From: Diphasiastrum complanatum | Taxonomy: Eukaryota; Streptophyta; Lycopodiopsida; Lycopodiales; Lycopodiaceae | Direction of reading: 5' to 3' | DNA length: 64,000 nucleotides | Assembly: GCA_029204225.1 (NCBI GenBank) | Contig: CM055095.1 | Span: 25,090,503 to 25,154,502, forward strand | Shown here: positions 57,214-64,000 of the stretch, piece by piece | Numbering within the stretch: position 1 is the first letter of the stretch | How the letters are laid out: every line of letters starts with the position of its first letter | Translations under genes and position numbers: made by a program | Notes under the pieces: generated by a model | Databases searched by the model: none | The model's input: only the letters and a program-made list of their open reading frames with translations | Told to the model about the DNA's origin: nothing

Positions 57214-57990
57214 CTAGTGTGAACAGGGGAGGCCCGTGCACCGTGCCTCTGCCACATATAGAGCCGTGGGGGTGACAATGGTATCAAAGAGGCGGCACTT
57301 ACTGCGAGCATCCTGGATGGACTTCCTGAAACAAAATCGCTCTAGCTGAACAAGGGAGGCATGCCCCTTCCCCAGTTGAGTGGTAGCGGCCTGTCTCATA
57401 CTAAAAGTAGGACCCGAGAAAAGGATCCCCAGGTATGTATAAGAAGGGACCACCTCTAGAACCTGTCCATCAAAAGTGAACTCCTGTCGCTGCATGAATG
57501 CTCGAGAAGTGTTGAAGACCATAACCCTGGTCTTCCCAATGTTCACCCCTAGGCCCCATCTGGTGCAAAATGCATGTAAGCAATCCAACTGTCTCTGTAG
57601 ACCCTCTCTGGTCGGTGAGACCAATACCACGTCATCGGCATAAAGAAGGATAACAATCAAGATGTCCCCTAGCCTGCAACCGGTACCACCACACTGTGTA
57701 ATGACTCGCTCCAACTCATCAATGTTCAAGCCAAAGAGGACTGGTGAGAGGGAGCAACCCTGCTTCACCCCAATAGTGCTCCAAATATGATCAGATATGC
57801 CACTGCTCTGCCGGAAACATCCTAGGACGCTCTCATAGAGTGCCATCACAGCAAGAATGATGTCAGTGGAGAAGCCAAGGTCTCGGAGTCTCTGAATGAG
57901 CAATGAGCAAGGAACGGAATCGAAGGCTTTCCTGAAGTCCACAAAACAACAGTAAACCCTCTCTTTCCTGTGCTTAGCCTCCTCAATCAA
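57214..57990 (-). pseudogene. LINE-2 reverse transcriptase core
   Basis: A 258-codon frame: [60 protein letters not shown] with catalytic YADD, NIGKTRVMVFN and [15 protein letters not shown]. The order and motifs are those of a non-[25 protein letters not shown] is unlike the FADD/YADD contexts I know from plant L1 and RTE elements. Confidence 0.88.
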
Positions 57991-58044
57991 GGCCCGTAAT
58001 GTGAAGATGTGATCTGTAGTAGAGTAATGGGCCCGAAAACCTGC

Positions 58045-58652
58045 CTAACCCATAGCATGTAGTTTCCTAGTCTCCGCCTCTGAACTCACAACAGACTGAA
58101 GTATAGTACCATATAGCTTTGCCAAGACATGCCCAATCATGATAGTGCGGTAATTACTCGGAACCATGGGGTCGCCATTCTTATGGATGGGGTGGATAAT
58201 GTTAGTGCACCAGGACGATGGGAAACCAGAAACAACTGCGGAATTAAGAAGAGTGGCTATGGTGGGGGCGAGTAAGTCAGACGCATGGGAAAGGAGTTCA
58301 GACTCGAGGTCTTCAATATCTATGGCTTTATGGGACTTCATCTTCTTAATGGCCGCAAGGACCATATCAGATGTGAAGAAGCAGAACTCAGATGGTCGTG
58401 GAGATATAGAGATAGGTGAGTCGGTGGGAATGGTATACAAGCTAGTGGCATAAGCAGTCCAAATGCGAAGGTCTTCCAAGAGAGGTGGTGGAGAGCGGGG
58501 AATGAACTCACGCCAAAAAGCGCCCGTAGAAGAGTTGAAAAGAAGGTCAACCAGACATTTCCCTTCAGAATTATCATAGGCATGCTTTTCACGACGGAGA
58601 ACACGACGGTAAGAGCGGCGGAACGATCGAAGTAAATGTGGAGCATGGTCAC
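58045..58652 (-). pseudogene. LINE-2 linker between endonuclease and RT
   Basis: Overlapping frames 58338..58652 and 58045..58479 read the segment after the endonuclease, then [40 protein letters not shown] and [20 protein letters not shown], the first RT blocks. Confidence 0.8.
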
Positions 58653-58904
58653 GTGAATAGGTTACTGACTGATGAAGAGAACGGCACTCAGTATCGTACC
58701 ATGGAGGGTGTGGGATGGGGTTTGGTAGGGAAGGTTAGTGAAGCGGCAGTGTGGAGAGAGGTGGTGAGAAAAGCAGCCTGGATGTCGACTGGAATATCAT
58801 GAGGGAAAGAATGTAAAAACGAAGCCAAGGAATGCTGGTATAGTGGCATGTAAGTGGGGTCAAATGTGTATCGGGGTGATCGGGCAAGCGTGGGTAATGG
58901 AGGT

Positions 58905-59234
<330 letters not shown>

Positions 59235-59250
59235 TATTAATGTCTTTTCC

Positions 59251-59263
59251 ATGCCAAAGGCAT
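59251..59263 (-). promoter_or_regulatory. LINE-1 3' stem-loop
   Basis: The RNA strand reads AUGCC-UUU-GGCAU; the loop is one base shorter than in LINE-2 and LINE-3. Confidence 0.65.
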
Positions 59264-59284
59264 ATAAGACTAATGAAGTACATG

Positions 59285-60446
59285 TCATCTCTGATCTCTA
59301 TGAGAATGCGAGCGGCTATCATCATCATCATCGTCATGATCCTCGTCTTCATGCACTAAGTCTCGTGATCTCCGCCTAGTAAAGAATGAAGTGATCAGTG
59401 GCTGTGAGGTAAAATGCTGGGGTGTCCCGTATAAATCTCTCCGTAGGATGAACATCTCGCGTACCATCAGGGTAACACATTGTGGGTCCTCATAGGCGAT
59501 GAGAGAGCGTAGAGTAGTAGGCATGTCTCGAAACATGCAATGATATCGTCCTCTGATCTCATAGTATACAGGGCATCTAAAGATAAAGTGCTCCTCAGAC
59601 TCCACCTCACCTAGAGAGCATAACTGGCAAATCCGCTCCTCTCTAGAAATACCATGGAACCTCCCAGTCTCAATAGCTAGCTGATGAGAGGATACCCTAA
59701 GCTGTCCCAGTGTGAATATGAGACAATGTGATAGTCTCGAATCTAAATAGTGTGGCATGACCTGATGCATCCAGCTCCAAGAAATGGGTCCGGTAGAAAG
59801 CTAGCTTAACCCCTAACTGGTTACGCCAAGTCCGCTCTAGATATGCGCGATAGAGGAATCGTCTGATATACTGATGGGTGCCTGAGGGAAGCTCTATGGT
59901 GGAGATACCAAATGACTCAAGTAGGAGGTGAGATGCCTAAGAGAACCATGATAATTTGTAGCCCTGATCATGAAGACGCTGTGAGGAGGATAGTGCAATT
60001 TGTATGTATCGTCTGTCTATCTTTGGTAACGCCTGTATCCTCTGTATATAGGTAATGAGCTGGAAAGCTGCCTCGATCTGTATAGGTGGAACTGCAAACT
60101 CGGCCAGGAGAATCTCATGTGGAATAGAAGGCTTCGCTCGAATCAACCGAGCTAGCATGGTGGTCTGTAGTCGTGAAAGACTGGCCCAGTGTGAAGAGGG
60201 GAGACCTGTACACCATGCCTCCGCCGCATATAGAGCCGTGGGGGTGACAATGGTATCAAAAAGGTGACACTTACTACGAGCATCCTGGATGGACTTCCGG
60301 AAACAAAATCGCTCTAGCTGAAGAAGGGAGGCATGTCCCTTTCCCAGTCGAGTGGCAACAGCTTGTCTCATGCTAAAAGTAGGACCTGAGAAAAGGATCC
60401 CCAGGTATGTGTAGGAAGGGACCACCTCTACGACCTGTCCACCCAA
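59285..60446 (-). pseudogene. LINE-1 ORF2 thumb and C-terminal region
   Basis: Frames 59937..60446 and 59285..59770 read [40 protein letters not shown], the knuckle [20 protein letters not shown] and the PIP-box QPLITSFF (59381..59404), then an acidic, His-rich end. A gap with stops lies at about 59770-59936. Confidence 0.85.
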
Positions 60447-60458
60447 AGTAAGCTCCTG

Positions 60459-61500
60459 TCACTGCATGAATGCTCGAGGTGTGTTGAAGACCATAACCTT
60501 GGTCTTCCCAATGTTCACCCCTAGGCCCCATCTGGTGCAAAACTCATGTAAGCAATCCAACTGTCGCTGTAGACCCTCTCTGGTCGGTGAGACCAATACC
60601 ACATCATCGGCATAAAGGAGGATAGCAATCAAGATGTCCCCAAGCCTGCAACCAGCACCACGACACTGTGTAATGACTCTCTCCAACTCATCAATATAGA
60701 AGCCAAAGAGGACTGGTGCGAGGGAACAACCTTGCTTCACCCCAATAGTGCTCCAAATGTGATCGAAAATGCCACTACTATGCCGGAAACATCCCAGGAC
60801 ATGCTCATAAAGTGCCATCACAACAAGAACGATGTCGGTGGAGAAGCCTAGGTCTCGAAGTCTCTGGATGAGCAATGAGCGAGGGACAGAATCAAAGGCT
60901 TTCCTGAAGTCCACAAAACAACAGTAAACCCTCTCTCTCCTGTGCTTAGAATCACGGCCCGCAATGTGAAGATGTGATCTGCAGTAGAATAATGGGCTCA
61001 AAAACCTGCCTTACCCATAGCATGTAGTCTCCTAGTCTTCGCCTCTGGGCTCATGACAGACTGAAGTATAGTACCATATAGCTTTGCCAGGACATGCCCA
61101 ATCATGATGGTGCGGTAGTTACTCGGAATCATGGGGTCACCATTCTTATGGATGGGGTGGATGATGGTAGTGCACCAGGATGATGGGCAACCAGAAACAA
61201 CTGCGGAATTAAGAAGGGTGGCTATGGTGGGAGCGAGTAAGTCAGAGGCATGGGAAAGGAGTTCAGACTCAAGGTCTTCAATATCTCTGGCCTTGTGAGA
61301 CTTCATCTTCTTAATGGCTGCAAGTACCATGTCAGATGTGAAGAAGGAGAAGTCAGATGGTCGTGGAGATATGGAGATATGAAGATAGGTGAGTCGGTAG
61401 GGACGGTATACAATCTAGCAGCATAATCAGTCCAAATGTGGAGGTCCTCCAGGAGAGGTGGTGGAGATCGAGGAATGAACTCACGCCAAAAAGCGCCCAA
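60459..61500 (-). pseudogene. LINE-1 reverse transcriptase
   Basis: Frame 60998..61330 holds [20 protein letters not shown] and the [16 protein letters not shown] block. Frame 60459..61001 holds [40 protein letters not shown] and [20 protein letters not shown] with YADD. One frameshift near 61000 separates them. Confidence 0.88.
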
Positions 61501-61590
61501 AGAAGAACTAAAAAGAAGGTCAATAAGACGTTTCCCTTCAGAATCATCATAGGAACGTTTCTTACGGCGGAGAACACGATGGTAGGAGCG

Positions 61591-62781
61591 TCAGGAAGAT
61601 CGAAGCAGATGTGGAGCATGGATACGTGAATAGGTTACTGACTGATGAAGAGAGCGGCACTCGGTATCGTACCATGGGGGGTGCAATGGTCGAGGTGTTC
61701 GTGGAGTCTTTTTGGGATGGGGTTTTGTGGGGAGGGTTAGTGATGCAGCTGTGTGGAGAGAGGTGGTGAGAAACGCAGCCTGGGTGTCATCTGGACTGTC
61801 TTGAGGAAAGGAGTGTAAAATTGAAGCCAGGGACTGCCGGTACAGTGGCATGAAAATGGGATCAAATGTGTATGTGGGTGCTCGGGTAAGCATGGGTAGT
61901 GTAGATGAATGAGTGGGTGGAAGGTGGCCGATATCGAAGAAGAAAAATGAGTGATCAGAAAGGGTGGTGGGGGAAACGTGGAAGTCAGAGACTATGGGTA
62001 CAAAGGATGGTGACCCCGTGAGATAGTCAACGACACTATGTCCTCCACTATGAGAGTGGCATGTATAACTGTCTGAATGTGGCCAGCAGGGTAAGCCATC
62101 ATAAAGGGCTAGCTCATGTGCCTCTCCAAACTGCAATAAGTGCTCACCATATGAAGTAGTAGGTCCCAAACTGTCCGTGGAGGTCCTGGTAACCCTAAGC
62201 ATATCACCGTCAAGGGCACGAACACGTAGCTGATCAGTGGTGTCGAAGAACTCTGTCTGTCTCGAAGATGTCCGGGCATTAAAATTCCTTGTGAGGAGAA
62301 TATGCCCCCGCTATGAGAATCTGATAATATCTGGTGAGAGGTCTTGATATGGAGATCCAATACTCTCAGCAAAAGATGAGGACTCTGGCGGAAAGTAACA
62401 TGCTGCGATAAAAAAATCTCTATCCAAACCAATGTCCTGGCCCACGATGCGAGTCCATATGTAGCGGGCCTGCTCATCATGTCGGATGAAGTCAATACTG
62501 GGATGGAGAGTCTCCCTATACAAGCAGGCGTCCCCACCTAAACCTCGGCCGCTGGAAGATCTAGTCTCTCGTCGGAATACCGAGTCCCATCTATATCCAG
62601 GAAATGAAGGAAGTCCTCGCTCCGGGCTCTCGTGTGTCTCCATGAAGAATAATACATCTTTATCTGTAATGAAATCAACAAGGTCCCTTGCTGTAGAAAA
62701 TGAGTGTATACCAGCACAATTCCACACTCCAATCCGAAGATGGTGTGGATGGGGTCCCGGGGTGCTCCCAACCCCGGGCAC
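61591..62781 (-). pseudogene. LINE-1 apurinic endonuclease
   Basis: Frame 62311..62781: RIGVWNCAGIHSFSTARDLV and FFMETHESPERG (catalytic Asn and Glu region), then YFPPESSSFAESIG. After a stop near 62310 the reading resumes with LLTRNFNARTSSRQTEF. Frame 61591..62202: [14 protein letters not shown] and [14 protein letters not shown], whose SDH is the catalytic Asp-His. This AP endonuclease nicks target DNA; its site preference would decide insertion sites. Confidence 0.87.
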
Positions 62782-62879
62782 CCCAAATCCCTAGCACTGG
62801 GAGCTGCTAGGGACGCCATCAAGAAAGCGCACTCGTCCATCTCGATAAATGACTTGTCTACCAGACTCACGGGCTGCCT

Positions 62880-63827
62880 GAAAGGCCTTACACCTCTCCT
62901 CTACCTGGATATATGTGAGGTCGTCATCCATATAGTTGTACCGCGTAGCTTAGCCCTGCACCGCAAAGCATCTCGGCGACTCTCTAGGGAAGTGAAACGG
63001 ATATTGAGTGTGGCTGCATCTCTAGTGGTCCTCCATGCGGTATCTAACCCATCTGTCCTGTGCCCGAGAGTGGTGTCGAGAAAGCGTCTGGCTTCAGCCA
63101 AGGCATCCTATGTATCCGGGATCCCGCGAACTCTAATGTTGTGGGCTTTTTGGTCTCGAGATTTCTCTTCCGAGATGGTGGCTGAGATAACCGAGGAGAT
63201 GGGAGCGCTTGGTTTGGTGCCTTTTTTCAGAACTGATGCCCAAGAACGGGCCTCTTCTTGCTGCTTCTCAATCTTGGTCTCTAACTCCCGTATCATATTG
63301 GTGGTGGATTCTGAAGTTGCAGCCTGCTTGATCCCGATGGATTGTTCGAGTGATGCGACTTTGGACTGCAACATGTTTTTCTCATTGATCAAGGAGGTAA
63401 CCGTTCCTTTCAGCTGTGAGATTTCTTGTCGCAAGATCTTGAAATCGGCCTTGGTTTGATCGATCTGCCAAGAGGAAAAAAGCTCGGTTGATTTGGAGGG
63501 CATATATGGGACACTTGCTGTAGATTGTGGTGCCGGGAGGGAAGTGGAGCTAGCACTGATTGGGGTGGGGAGGATTGGAACAGAGTCGGGAATAGGGTGA
63601 GTAGGAAACGGTGGGATTGGCGGGCACGAGCGGGAGGAAGGGGGAGAGGAGGGTGCAGCAGCAGCAGATGTAGCAGAGGCAGCAGGGAGGTTTATTTCAC
63701 CACCACCACCAAGGGGGAAGAGGTCTGTTGCAGCAATGATGGAGGGAGAGAGAGCAGTTGCACCACTTGCAGTGATGGACAGGGGAAGTGCGGGGGAGCC
63801 CAGAGTGGGCTTCCTACGAGGAGCCAT
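62880..63827 (-). pseudogene. LINE-1 ORF1 protein (coiled coil and RRM-like)
   Basis: ATG at 63825..63827. Residues 1-110 are Pro/Ser/Ala-rich (MAPRRKPTLGSPALPLS). Residues 115-190 form a coiled coil (DFKILRQEISQLKGTVTSLI). SWASVLKKG follows, then NIRVRGIPDT. After a stop the frame 62901..63101 gives ARRFLDTTLGHRTDGLDTAW and LNIRFTSLESRRDALRCRAK, resembling the RRM-like part of L1-type ORF1 proteins. Such proteins coat the LINE RNA. Confidence 0.8.
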
Positions 63828-64000
63828 AAAATCCTTCTGAAATCAGCAATGGAGCTATTGAAAAATGGTAGGAAAAGTGTGAGACCTGCTTTTTGAGTGC
63901 TGGAGACCTGTCTTCTGTCCGCTCAATGATAGAGCTCTATGCCCTTCTGAATGCGATGGACAGCTAATCCATCGATTTCTGGCTCAACAATGGAGATGAG
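63828..64000 (-). promoter_or_regulatory. LINE-1 5' leader (partial)
   Basis: 173 bp upstream of the ORF1 ATG up to the window edge. It probably contains part of the internal promoter of the LINE. The true 5' end is outside the window. Confidence 0.5.

Overview
This window is nuclear DNA of a land plant, most likely a seed plant with a large, repeat-filled genome. It carries one recognisable host gene, on the + strand: a HEN2-type DExH RNA helicase, the helicase of nuclear exosome targeting. Eleven exons are visible (23871..54992, 817 codons) and the last roughly 170-180 residues lie beyond the right edge. Introns are either about 90-280 bp or enormous (5.7 kb, 19.4 kb, 2.5 kb and more than 9 kb), and every large one is packed with retroelements. 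Two copies of a Penelope-like reverse transcriptase near the left edge would fit a gymnosperm (such elements are known from conifers), but the sequence alone does not settle the species.

Layout. 0-11 kb: Penelope-like fragments and three degraded Ty1/Copia elements. 11-18 kb: a Ty3/Gypsy scrap, then an internally deleted Tat/Athila-type Gypsy element next to an unrecognised proline-rich plus coiled-coil ORF that has its own TATA box and leader hairpin. 18-23.6 kb: decayed intergenic DNA with a Copia RNase H relic. 23.6-23.87 kb: HEN2 upstream region with a triplicated ~70-bp repeat, telo-box motifs and a short uORF. 23.87-55 kb: HEN2 with its invaded introns. 55-64 kb: HEN2 intron 11, filled by a head-to-tail run of LINEs.

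The most interesting content is one family of non-LTR retrotransposons (LINEs), called here the TC-tail family, present as nine pieces. All nine are on the minus strand, antisense to HEN2. The family has ORF1 (coiled coil plus RRM-like region) and ORF2 (AP endonuclease, reverse transcriptase, CCHC knuckle). Unlike ordinary plant L1 elements it ends in (TTTC)n(TC)n instead of poly(A), and a small hairpin about 20 nt before the tail shows compensatory changes between copies. ORF2 ends in a PCNA-binding (PIP-box) motif in four of five copies. At all five tails visible here, the next sequence is the 5' end or interior of another copy in the same orientation. This suggests a LINE that inserts at (TC)n microsatellites and reuses the tails of its own earlier copies as targets. 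A chromovirus with 358-bp LTRs and an exact 5-bp target duplication is nested inside one of these LINEs.

HEN2 reads open through every predicted exon, so it is probably functional. All transposon coding regions are broken by stops, frameshifts or deletions. Exon limits were placed by reading-frame continuity, splice-site dinucleotides and my knowledge of the HEN2 family, without alignment software.
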